A stretch of 64,000 bases of DNA, from NCBI GenBank assembly GCA_000750105.3, contig JPHH03000079.1, positions 52,283-116,282 on the forward strand, in the 5' to 3' direction. Below are positions 32,937 through 43,233 of this stretch, piece after piece; position 1 is the stretch's first letter; every line of letters begins with the position of its first letter. A model generated the notes under the pieces. That model saw nothing but the letters and a program-made list of their open reading frames with translations, searched no databases and was not told the origin of the DNA. The stretch is from Tolypocladium sp. Sup5 PDA-1 (taxonomy: Eukaryota; Ascomycota; Sordariomycetes; Hypocreales; Ophiocordycipitaceae). The position numbers and the translations under genes are program-made.

Positions 32937-33345
32937 AGTGATGTCATAGAGTCAGATGGAATAGAATGGAATTGACTGGTGATAACAGCCAATCGGAACG
33001 GAGAGTAGATGGCGAGACAGGATGCATGGCGCAGTCATGCAGACGCTTGAACATTCAAGCAAATGGGTGGAGCAATAGTCAGAGGGACATAAAAGGGCAG
33101 AGATGCCCGCACATTTTTTGTCGAGGACAAACCCTTTCTTCTTTTTTTACTTTGTCAAAGGACAAGGACGGAGTCATTCACGAGAGTCTTTGGCTTTGTG
33201 TCTGGGAGGACCCTTTGCTGGCAATGTCTCTTTGTGCAGCGTGGCGGAGCTCGACTATATAAGGGCGCCAGCGCGCCCTACCCGGTCATGGGGACTGGAA
33301 TAGTTCCTGTTGTTCGCTAAGAAGCGCGACACGCAACCCTCTTGG
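32937..33345 (+). mobile_element. Possible LTR of a gypsy-type retrotransposon
   Basis: The stretch starts near TGATGTCATAGAGTCAG and has the build of fungal gypsy LTRs: a run of short AATGG words, a TATA-like CATAAAAGGG near 33090, a pyrimidine-rich segment, a second ATATAAGG near 33258, and a GAGAGGAGGAGG leader afterwards. No matching second LTR or polymerase was found in the window, so it is a solo or 5'-end remnant at best. Frames at 33342-33572 and 33596-33952 follow and could be decayed gag-side sequence, but they have no recognised motif. Confidence 0.33.
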
Positions 33346-34366
33346 AGAGGAGGAGGATGAATAAGACATTACGTGACTCGAAGTCACCGTCCCGAGGCGG
33401 ACTTACTGGGCTCGACTGGGCCCTGACAGGTGCCTATACTCTTGTTTCCCCCGCTGGGGATTTGGTACGGTTGTATGGCATACCGCAAGAGGCGCCAAAG
33501 TCGCTAGACTGTTCTAGTGATGTTTCTTCTAGCAAAGCACGAGGTGTTGTGCTTTTGTCGGACATCTTATAACTCGATCCGGAGGACAGGGGACAATGCC
33601 GGAGCAGGGGCGTGGGACACATGCATTGGACAAGGAGGTCCACTACTTTTCTTTAGTCTTACCCTTGGGGATGTTTCGCTATGCGGCCGATGACGAGGCG
33701 CTTCGTTTGATGCTTCACGACATTTTCTGTATTACCTGTGCTGAGACAGAGGCGATTCAGCAACAGTTGGACGGGGAGTGGTGGATAGAGTATCCATCAG
33801 TTGACGATTGTCGGCAGGCCTGGCTACACCGGAGGGCCTGTTTGAGTTGTTGGGACAACCCTCTTTTGGTTCGTGCATGGCACTTGGTTCTCTGCGGCTT
33901 GTATCGAAATACAGACAGAGGAAGCTCAGGAAGAATAATTATCTCATGGTGACACTTGTTAGACTGATGATAAGCAAAAGTAACGAGATACTGCGCACCT
34001 GCACTCTGCCATGTCGCCCATTCTCTGGCTTGGCTCCGCTTCTTCTTGGTCCGTCGTCCGCCAATCAAATGCATTACTTGTCGGCTGTTTGTAACCTGCA
34101 TCACCTTGACATCATGCTGCCCCGATTCAGCTCTGCTTTCCAACCACTTCCTAGAGCTCCGTGCCCACCACAGGGACAGGAGCACGAACACGACGAACAA
34201 CAGGTGGACCTACTTGGGCACAATCTCATCACCTAGCTCTGTCTCCCAGCCCTCAGCTTGTGATGTCAAGCTACTTGCCATGACCGTGACTGTGACCATG
34301 ACCTCCTCTCTTTCGAAATATCTCCTCCGTGACGATACATCGACCGTCAACCGCCACGATAAATTC
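33346..34366. other. Unassigned sequence after the possible LTR
   Basis: The best frame (33596-33952, 118 codons, MPEQGRGTHALDKEV..) has acidic, Trp- and Cys-containing stretches but no family I know. The rest looks non-coding. Confidence 0.3.
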
Positions 34367-35041
34367 CTAAACGACGAGCTTTTGTCCAGGGGGTGTCTTC
34401 ACCGCTATAAAGTAATTCTGACCGGTTTCGGAAACGGCATGCACGGCCACGTCGTCGTCAAACGGCCATTGCCCAATAAAATCCGCGTCACCTCGCGCGT
34501 CATACTCAACATACTGCGTCGCGTCGAGACACTTATGTGCGGCTGTCCAAGCATCCGCGCGGTGGACATACGTTCCTTCGATCTGTTTTATCTGCATCGC
34601 GCCCGTACGATCGGCGTTATAGTCGATTGTGGTTTGCAATAAGTAGTGCAAAAATCGAGCACCTTCCGGCAGGATTATCTCGCCGTCAGATTTGGCAGCC
34701 AGAGATTCATTGTTAGGCGTTGTATCAATCCCAACAAGGAACACTTGCCCAGCAGGCGCACGTGCGAAGACCAGGACGCCGTCCCCATGGTTCCAGTTGT
34801 CTCCGGAGGAACTCGTAGAAGGACGCACAGCATATTCTTCAAAGTCGTCGACGGCGTACTTATGCTTCTCCAGGGAACAAATAGTGTAGGCTTTTGCAGC
34901 CTCGAGATTGCCATGAGTCGCAAGGATGAACACGGAGCGAGTGGCGCCGGATGCGTCTTTCTGATAGTCGATCACCGTGAGAACAGTGTGGAATAGCAGC
35001 TCGGGAACTGTTAGAGCTTGCTTGATGTCGATGGATGCCAT
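34367..35041 (-). CDS. Hypothetical protein made of two duplicated domains
   Basis: A single exon of 224 residues, MASIDIKQALTV.., with good codon usage and no signal peptide. The two halves align. Residues 17-108 carry FHTVLTVIDYQKDASGATRS and end GQVFLVGIDTTPN; residues 131-218 carry LHYLLQTTIDYNADRTGAMQ and end GQNYFIAVKTPPG. Both copies have a central helix-like part (LEAAKAYTICSL / ADAWTAAHKCL) and a later acidic strand pair. No catalytic motif is visible. The pattern suggests an internal tandem duplication of one alpha/beta domain. I do not recognise the family. Confidence 0.7.
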   Translation of the reverse strand: MASIDIKQALTVPELLFHTVLTVIDYQKDASGATRSVFILATHGNLEAAKAYTICSLEKHKYAVDDFEEYAVRPSTSSSGDNWNHGDGVLVFARAPAGQVFLVGIDTTPNNESLAAKSDGEIILPEGARFLHYLLQTTIDYNADRTGAMQIKQIEGTYVHRADAWTAAHKCLDATQYVEYDARGDADFIGQWPFDDDVAVHAVSETGQNYFIAVKTPPGQKLVV

Positions 35042-36439
35042 AGTGACTTGGGCACTTGTTATAATTCGTAGTCAAGTTTCGCAAGAAGATACATGAACTG
35101 CATTTTTAGCACCATGGGGACTAAAATGAGTGCCATACAGCGCTATATAATGTTGAAAACGCCGCGAGGTATGAACGAGGTGACGCATAGAGTTAGGGTT
35201 CGCGCCTGTCCACGTCAGGGTGATGGCAAAACCGCCACACCAGCAACAGTATCGATCAGGTGAGAGTAAAGTTTCAGCTCCTCACGCTATTAGACGGTAA
35301 AAAAGTATAGCGCAACTCTAATTGCTGGGAGCACCTTGCGCCGAGAACAGAAGTAGCGGTCCGTTAAAAAGCTGGGTGTGACGACTCGAACAACCTTGCT
35401 TCCGACACCACAAGCCCAGTCCGTGTGTCCAATAGGCAGACACCCCGCATGTAATGGTGTGGTGTTGTTTCCCATCCACTTGTCACTCGGCTCAACTGCC
35501 GTGCTGTCGCAAGCCTGGAAGGCCCAAGAGATGCTATCCACCATCCTGGCCCATGGCGCACATTCCGAAGCATTTTGACGACGAGACACGATCCAACTGA
35601 CGGTGTGTTGGTCTGGTAATTGCGGGATAGCTTAGTCTCGCGTCTCGCTTACTATGGCACGAAGTAGGGTCGATCCGAGTGCTATGAGCCAACTATAAGT
35701 AACTGCTTGTGTCTTTTTCGGTAACTTGTCAGGGGGGGGGACACCAGCGGAAACTTAGTTACTTGCAACAGGTCCAAGCTCAAGCCGCCAATCCCGGCCT
35801 CGTTCCGTAAGAATCTTCCTGGTGAACCAGCGTTTTGTGTCACCTGTTGGTCATTAACCACTGGCTATCTGTGGCACTAGCAGCTGCACTTCATTCGGAA
35901 CAATTGATGGAGGCATAAACTACTAGTAGTCCCAACATGGAGAATTCCGGGGAAACAAGGGTTAGAATGTTGAGAGACATCCACGAGCTACAATCCTCAG
36001 GCTGATTAAACTGCTCGTGTTCGAAATTCTCCTATTGAATGGCTGTTCAGAAAATGGCCTACGCAATGCTAGGTCGGCTTATGTCTTACGGCTGGCATGC
36101 AACACGGATGGATGCTGAGAGGACTATATTTACTGACTTTCCTTCCTCTTGTCTTTGCTGAAGAGAAGAAACTAGCACACAATAATTGGCAATAGGCGCC
36201 AGGAGCATTACAGTGCCGATGGCTTTGACAATACACAAGTAGCAACTACCACTCTGAACAATCGCCAATTCGGGATAGCTGCCGTTGACGACATCAAAGA
36301 GGCATGCAAGAGGCATGTAAAAGTGATATAGGTTGCACAACGTCGCCGGAGGACTCGTTGTAATATGCAACGGACCTGGGAGAGGGCGCGAGGGGATAGA
36401 GAGCCGAAGGCTGTAGGAAAAAAGGGGTGAAATTCGATG
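35042..36439. other. Gene-poor region
   Basis: About 1.4 kb holding the 5' flank of the duplicated-domain gene and short unrelated frames, the longest being 99 codons at 35290-35589 on the minus strand with no motif. Nothing else is supported. Confidence 0.35.
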
Positions 36440-36467
36440 CCCCTTTTGCCTCTCGAGGCAAAAGGGG
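36440..36467. repeat. Perfect 12-bp hairpin with 4-nt loop
   Basis: Arms CCCCTTTTGCCT (36440-36451) and AGGCAAAAGGGG (36456-36467) flank the loop CTCG. Words of AAAAGGGG followed by GAAATT occur both just before it (about 36420) and within its right arm, as if a small repeat had been copied in both directions. It may be the joined ends of a small inverted-repeat element or part of a structured RNA; neither is shown. Confidence 0.55.
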
Positions 36468-37281
36468 AGAAATTAAATACACAAGCCCGGGCCGGAGCCC
36501 GGGAAAACAAGGGTCTGGCCGGGGCAGGGCCCGGCAGGGCCGGCAGCCCAGGCAGGGCCAGGAGCCCAGCTAGGCAGGAAGGCGATTCCGTATCACGTTG
36601 CTTTCAGAAAGCACTGGTTTACATGGACTTCAACGTCCAAGGACGGTGGTTATTTGTGACGGGATGAGGCTCGTCGCTTGCGACTCCACTCTTCCTGTCC
36701 GATAACTAATACATCCTCCACTACGGCATGGCGGACGAGAGCCCAGGCGGGCTACTTAGGCAGCCCTTGGGCAGAGGGAAAAGCAAGTCCTAGAGGTCTG
36801 TGGTCTGCTAACTAGATAGCTGTAAAGATAGCTAGACTGGCTGATCTGCTATTAGTCGGTTAGGCTGCTGACCCCGAGGGCCAAGAAAAAGGAAGGAAAA
36901 GGCCGGCTAGCCTCGGAGGCAGCTGGAAGCTAAAGAGGGCAGGATTTCACTTACACGGATAAGAACAAGCAACAGATGCATCAATTGATTAAGGATTAAT
37001 TCAACCGCTGTATTTGCCCTATGAATTTGAACCTCATAACGCGACAACTTCATAGCTTCCCAGTCCTCCTTCTATGACCGTGTTAAGTCTGTGCCAATGA
37101 CCGGTAAAGCCATTATTCCCAAACTAAAGGACAGAATACAGCAACTATAATCATGGGACTGTTTGCTGGTACGCAATATCTAATGGGGGCTTCTTCTGTA
37201 CCCGCGTGGGATGCCATTTTAGGCATACGCCACGCCTACGGGTGAACGAAGGCAGATATGCCCTCTCAAAAGATTCAAAGT
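36468..37281. other. Low-complexity and CTA-rich repeat-like DNA
   Basis: A G/C-rich low-complexity block (about 36486-36585, built of GGCAGGGCC and GGAGCCC words) is followed by TAG/CTA-rich sequence near 36800-36920. It looks like mutated repeat DNA. No gene. Confidence 0.4.
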
Positions 37282-38894
37282 CTATTCCAATCCCAATCGT
37301 CCAACTCGCACTTTAAGTTGACCCGCAGCCGTTGTCACAGGACCAGGGTACGTGCCGGATACTTCTGAGCCTACGCCAAGGATGTTTGGCGGCAGCTTGG
37401 ACTCTGCATCCTCGGCGTACCAATCAATCAACGTACACTCTTTCTTCTCTTGCACCTTCCTCTCCACAAAAGCCTGCATCGCAGCGACTTGTTTTGACGG
37501 CAGCAGCTTCAGCCTCTCCATGAATCCGCCCGGATTCTTTCCGAAGAAGCGCTCGTCGAGGCTCCTCCAGAAGATGCCATCAAACGCCCAGGACTTGCGT
37601 GCCGCGTACGCGAGCCAGAAGTCACCTGTCTCCCAGCTGCGGCGCATGTGCGTTGACAGCACCTGCGACTCGTTGAGACAGCCTTGCTCTATCAACTCGC
37701 GCTCCTTGGCTTCAATAGCACGGAGGAAGGTCTTGAGTCGGGGTTCGTACTTGGCAGCCCAGTCATCGAGCCCTTCTGGCCAATCTTCGGGCATGACGAG
37801 GAGGAGCCACCACGGCGGGGAGTACGCGAATTCGGCAGGGGCGGCGTAGGTGAACTCCCAGTCGATCACGCCGATAATACGATGGTCGGCGTCAATGAGG
37901 ATGTTGGCCGGGTGGAGGTCGTCGCACCATAGCTTAAAGGGGCCGAGATCCGTGTCCGGGGAAGCTATGCGACGCTCGGCGGCCAGTTTGCGGAACAGTT
38001 GCCTCCAGGAGGAGTTAGTGATCGCCTGATGGGGAATGGACACCCTCACGATGGGGCTTTTCTGTCTCACCTGGCGATATACTTCTTGCGGCAGTCATCA
38101 GCTGATTTGATAGCTTGGTTACGCTGGAAGGAGAGTTGCTGTAGGTGCATATCGGCCAGGGCAAAGTAGTATTCAGAAGAGTTGGAGAAGGTCTTGGAGA
38201 TAGCGGGCAGCTCGAAATGAGGGACCCCTCCTACTTCTCCGAGCTGGGCAATATTGAACGATAACGGGCGGCGGATGACCTCCGGGTCGATATCGTCCTC
38301 GTTATTGCGGTCCCGCATCCCAAGACATCCAATTTGGGAGAAATCACACTTGGCCAGCTGGAGCATGATGTCGGCTATCCGGCTGTACATGTACTCGAGT
38401 TTCTCTTCGTCTATGTCTGGGTCCAGGACTGGCTTTTCTCCGAAGGGTCGCTCAGGAGTTTTTAGCACATCAATAGCATCGCCAAAGTTTTCCATGTACT
38501 CCATGATTATAAATGGACCCAGCCCGCCTGGGCTCTCGTCCGCCATGCCGTAGTGGAGGATGAAAGGCATAGGTATGGTCGTGTTGTCGGCGATATACCG
38601 CATTGCAGCCACCTCGGCACATAGCTTCTCCTCGGCCATCCGGAAGAAGCCCGGGAGGGGGAAGCGAATGATGACGGAGCGACCATCGGAATACTAGATG
38701 CAGTAGTGGAAGTTGAAACCTCCCTTCCTCGGAGGAAAGAACTTCATCGGGCTCCCGCCCTTTCGGTGCTTGGTGACAAACCTGGCGATCTCATAGTAAA
38801 GGTCTTCATTGTAGAGCTTATCCTTCATGGCCTCGAAAATAGCCTCGCCGCGGTCCCATGCCTCATCATCGTAGAGCTCATAGGATAGCCCCAT
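37282..38894 (-). pseudogene. APH-like phosphotransferase with one in-frame stop
   Basis: Exons 38071-38894 and 37282-38002 (68-nt intron with a CACTAAC branch site) join in phase to 514 codons. One TAG at 38694-38696 interrupts them at about codon 67, in NFHYCI*YSDGRSVIIRFP. Everything else is intact: VIIRFPLPG and the Glu of EKLCAEVAAM (N-lobe), FIIMEYM hinge, KLWCDDLHPANILID catalytic loop, GVIDWEFTYAAPAEF metal loop and a long helical tail. The family normally has a small polar or charged residue at the stop position, so a single C-to-T change (CAG or CGA class) would explain it. It could be a young pseudogene, a strain-specific null, readthrough or a sequence error. Confidence 0.75.
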
Positions 38895-39738
38895 ATCAGC
38901 GAGGTTGGGACGGACGGCTGCGGTGCTCAAGTGAGAGAAGGATGGTCCGAGGAAGAGAATAATAGAAGCGCGGGAAGTAATTACCTGCCGAGGGCCAGAA
39001 GGACTGAATTCGATCTGCGTTGGAGGTTTCTTGACAATCACAGCCTCTACTGTACTCGGTACAAGGCTATAAATTTCTGGCTGCGCACCCGTTGCGAGAT
39101 CTGCTTTGCTGCCTAAATACCGCGTCTCCATGTGCAGCAGCTGGACATACAGTACGGAGTACTGCAGTTGAGCCCATGATTCACGTCCCTCGACGTGGCG
39201 GCTGTGGATGCTGCGGGGGCGGGTCCCCCAGCGCTTGGCAAGTCGGCCTCAGGCGTCAAGCCGCACATTCTCGGGCCTCAGCTGTGATAACGTGGAGCTT
39301 CAATATCCCAATCGTCTGGTGACAGCTGCAGGGATATTGAGTCAATATTGCCCCACCGAACAAAGCCCTACGAAGCAACATGAACCTGGTCCATCATGTC
39401 AATAAGGGTATGATCTATCCGTTGGGGCCCGCACCGTAGTTGTGCAGTACTGTAATTGCACGGAACAGCAACCCTGATTCCACCAAAGTTCCAACATCGT
39501 TGCTGATTGATGCAATATCTAGTTTCGCTAACATTTTTGGCTTATACTGATACCAGCCACATTCTCAGAGCCAGGATCCTCAGACCTGGAATTGAACGTT
39601 GATGACTTCGGCAGAAACTTGACGATTGGAAGTATTAAAGCCCCAGGCCCGTTAACCTGCAACAAGCAAGAAGAAGACGACTGACTATATTGAAGCTCGC
39701 CTCTGTCTCGTCAGTACTCGCTTTCACGGATCAACAAT
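38895..39738. other. Upstream region of the interrupted APH-like gene
   Basis: An open frame extends the APH-like gene upstream to 39131. Its extra 79 residues lack conservation, and a candidate 59-nt intron there would break the frame. Otherwise nothing is seen. Confidence 0.4.
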
Positions 39739-40183
39739 ATGGCTCAGCCCATCATCGAAGACCCATACACCGCCGCGCGCTTACTTTGCGTCGGTCATTG
39801 GCTTGCTGATCATTGAGAGTTTATTTCGACTCCCAGGGTTCTGCCACCAGCGACGAGTCGTGCGAGAAGGCAACCGACCTGAGCCCGACGCTATGGCCCG
39901 TGAGTTCCTGGACACACTCGCCCGTATCGGCGCGCCACAGCCGGACCGTCCTTCGAACCCGATGCGACGAACGACGAGTCATGTGTCATCTGATTCCCAT
40001 CGTCTTCAAAGGATACTTACGGTCAACATTCACAACGCGGCGATGACTAATTTTTACGATATTTTGAAGAGGTTAGGGATAAGAGCTTGTCACCCAAAGA
40101 GCGTAGATTATAGCTCGCGTCTGGTCAGAAAGAAGCGATCCCCAACTTCTCACACCTGCCAAGCCCTTGTCGTTCAGCTTTGA
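39739..40183 (+). pseudogene. Unrecognised gene relic with frameshift
   Basis: A well-placed ATG (aatATGGCT) opens MAQPIIEDPYTAAR and stops after 26 codons. If one T is discounted near 39780, the protein carries on as YFASVIGLLIIESLFRLPGF and further charged sequence to 40183. The hydrophobic stretch could be one membrane segment. I do not recognise the family. The good start context and leader argue for a once-real gene. Confidence 0.3.
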
Positions 40184-41106
40184 GAGGAACTACAGAATGA
40201 CCCTCTCGGCGCACTCCACCACCGTACTCTCCGATACCCATCCCCTTATCATATCCTCTCACATCTCATGGGTTCTCGACGTGGAGGATGGGTCGAGCGC
40301 AACTGAACTCGGGCGACTTCGGGGCGGGCCTGGGTGCCCCGCTCTATTTGAGCACCCGGGTGCCCATGTGTCGCTCTTCTTCAGCACAGCCCTATGCTAA
40401 CAAGGGTGCGAAGCCACCATTCCGCCCTGTCGAAGAATGAGAATTCTCGGCGCCTTCCTGATACGGGGATAATTAGGAAAGCACTGTGTTAGATCATCAG
40501 AGGAGGCTCTCGCACTCGCACGGGCCCATAGTTACGTCATGGTACGCCCAGCACAGTAATAAATCCCCTTTTCCAGATGAGTTCGTGGGATGGAAAGAGC
40601 TGATCTCCATGGACATCGGCAAGTTATTGGCAAAGTTTCTAGAAATTGAAAACCGACACACAATTAGCTCCACAGCACTTCTTAATTTTCTCTGTCCTTT
40701 TTCTATTTTCTTTATTGTATATTCTATACGTTGCGTCTTTTGTTAGCATAAGCCTGCTTAACTTAGACTTACACGCACTACTCTTTTCATTTAGACGAAG
40801 GGGGTAACGACGCAACATACCTATCTTCTTGAGTTGGGGCGTTGATGGTGAGATAATTCGCCGCGGTAGTTAGGGATATGGTCGGTGGAGAGGGAGTCCT
40901 CGGTGCCGTATATGGGACGCCGGCCTCGAGGGGCCATCGTCTGCTCCGGGACGGCTGCGAGAGGGAGAGGGAGATGGCGAGAAAGACCGCCGGATCCTCC
41001 GAGGGCGAGTAGTAGGAGTGGTGGTGGTCGAGTTCCTGCATGACAACGGTCATACGAGTGTCTCGAGCGAAAGGGAAAGGCCGGTGTGTGGATGCTATCT
41101 AGGTGC
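40184..41106. other. Intergenic, no gene recognised
   Basis: AT-rich in its right half (40660-40790). Frames of 76-88 codons lack motifs. It holds the 3' flank of the Zn2Cys6 gene. Confidence 0.4.
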
Positions 41107-43233
41107 CTAGATCCACACAGACTGATGGGTAGTGACGAATCCGACGCCGTGGCTGTGATGTGCCTCGTTGAGCATGGAGGGTTGACCCGAGGCGTAGGCG
41201 CCGCTCATGTCGAACGATCCGTATTCTTCCGTGTCGCTGTACGCGACGGAGCCCTCAAAGTTGGACAATACCGGGCTGTAGGCTCCAGCATAGGCCGGGG
41301 ATGGGATGTTTAGATAATGCTGGGCCGGGAATGGCGGCGAAATCATCAGCGGGCTGCCGGAGTTCTGTGACTCCGGCGCCGAGGAACTGTTGAGCATGGG
41401 TATCTCCTCGGTGCTGCAGCAGAAGGCCAGGTTCGCATACGTTAAGTGGTGCTGTTCCGCGGAGGCTGCGGCTATGGATATGTCCTTGTTGACAGGAAAG
41501 TTGGGAGGGTTGGGCTGCGGGAACGAGAGGATCCTCTCTGGATGAACCCAGCCCATGCGAGACTGGAATTCGTTTACCGTGTCGATAGGGAACTCCATGA
41601 GCGTAAGAGGCGCCTGGATCTGGTCACCGATCTCGGAGGCGACGCTGATCGGCATCAGGCGCCGGGCAATCTCCTCGACGGGCGACATACACAAGCTACC
41701 GAAGTAGGCAGAGCCAATCTCGGGGAAGAGACGCTCCATCTGGAGAGCCACAGTGTATAGATGAGCGATCACAACCAGGGAGCTGGGAGACCCATGGGAG
41801 TTCTGGAGGTATTCCACTGGCATCCAGAAGAGCCAGGTCCTTAGGGGCTGGAGGCGCTTGTACTGTTTGGCGATAGAGAGCCTGGGGCTGATCTCGCAGG
41901 CACCCTTGAGGAAACCGATGAGTTGCCGGATATGTGTTGTCTCCTCCTTGCGATGCTTTAGGCGCGTCTCGACCTTCCGAACCTGCTCGAGGGTCCGCCG
42001 CAACGCCTCGATGTCCTCCTTGGGGGGCTGGCTTGGCCGGTGGTCCGGTCTAGACGAGGCCGGTGTCGTGAAGAGAGTGCTGCTTTCGGCAATGAAGTCG
42101 CCAAACTGATACAGGTGCTTCCATGCATCCATGGCATCAATGATCTAAGAAAAGGCGAGTTAGCAACGGGCGGCGTGTTTAGTCGTCTCTTGCTATGTAC
42201 CGTCGAAGTTCCCTGCATGAGCTGGGTCCAGCTGCTCCTATCAATGTCGTTAGCCGCCGCACGCCTAATGCTACGATATGTTGCAGGAGATTCATTGCTT
42301 ACCAATCTGTGGCCTGCCAGGACAGGACGAGAGACGCCGCGAGAATGGCATCAGAAGTCTCACGAGAGAAGGAGCCGAGGGCCTCGTGCAAGCCGGCGAG
42401 GGCGACACTCCTGTGCTCGAGGGCCATGCTGCCGACCAGGGGGCAGTCGGTGAGGAAGGCAATGTGCATGGCAGAGAAGGCGAGCAGCGCATGCATGACA
42501 TAGGGCGTCGTGGCTCCGATCCTTAGCAGACTAATCATGGACGGTTAGCAGCCTCCTGTTCAGGTTGCCACCGCGCCCGCTCAGCGTTGCACAGGGCGGC
42601 TGGGCCATGCAGGCGGGAGACCAATGGATCGCACGTACGTCGGGATATGGCGGGTCCACAGGGTGAAGTTGTTGGCGTCAATAGCAGCAAGCTCATGGTA
42701 TAGGCTAGCGACGTAGTAGATTAACCGTAGGTCGTCGACCGAGTATATATGCGGCATGGGAACCGGGTAGACTCCTAGAGACGGGAATGGGAAGACGCCC
42801 GTCGTTTGCCACTCGCTAATAGCAGCCTCAATCCGGGGCGTCCACATGAGGTCGGGCTTGTCGGGGGTCGTTGAGCGGTCAGCATCAGGCACCTGTACAT
42901 CGTTGTATGGGCACCGGCTCTTGTGCTTGGTACAGTTGCGGCTGAGAAGAATTCATCTCAGCGGCCAGAACGAGTATTCAAACAAAGCCAAAAACCTACC
43001 ACTGAGGAAAGTTCTCATCGCATCGAAGGTGTCGACGCTTGCTATGATAGAGGTTAGAGAAGCCTAGTCCAGCTGACTACCCGTCTTTCAAGATATACCA
43101 AGTTTCACAGCCCTTGCGGGACTTGGTATGACTATCATCGTCGAGTTAGTACGTTTGACCAAAACTTATATGTGAGGAGCACTTAAAGAGGAAACAACCT
43201 GCGGCGAGGAGGACCACCACCGGGACCAGCCAT
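41107..43233 (-). CDS. Zn2Cys6 transcription factor (seven exons)
   Basis: Exons 43199-43233, 43099-43131, 43000-43041, 42639-42941, 42303-42530, 42201-42237 and 41107-42144 join in phase to 571 residues. Introns are 56-108 nt, and three of them cut the zinc cluster. Spliced, the N terminus is MAGPGGGPPRRSHTKSRKG, followed by Cys20, 23, 30, 37, 40 and 47 (CETCKRRHLRC, CRNC, SRC). The middle region LLRIGATTPYVMHALLAFSA and SWTQLMQGTST is typical of the Upc2/Ecm22-like group of fungal regulators. The tail is Ser/Pro/Tyr-rich (activation-like). A sterol or secondary-metabolism role is possible from kinship only. The short first exons explain why simple frame scans miss the DNA-binding domain. 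Confidence 0.85.

Noticed and set aside
33596..33952. 118-codon frame as a gag or other named gene
   Set aside because: No zinc knuckle, protease or other motif; composition alone is not enough.
38895..39131. N-terminal extension of the interrupted APH-like gene
   Set aside because: The extra 79 residues look unconserved, and the GTAATT..TTGAG intron candidate (59 nt) breaks the frame.
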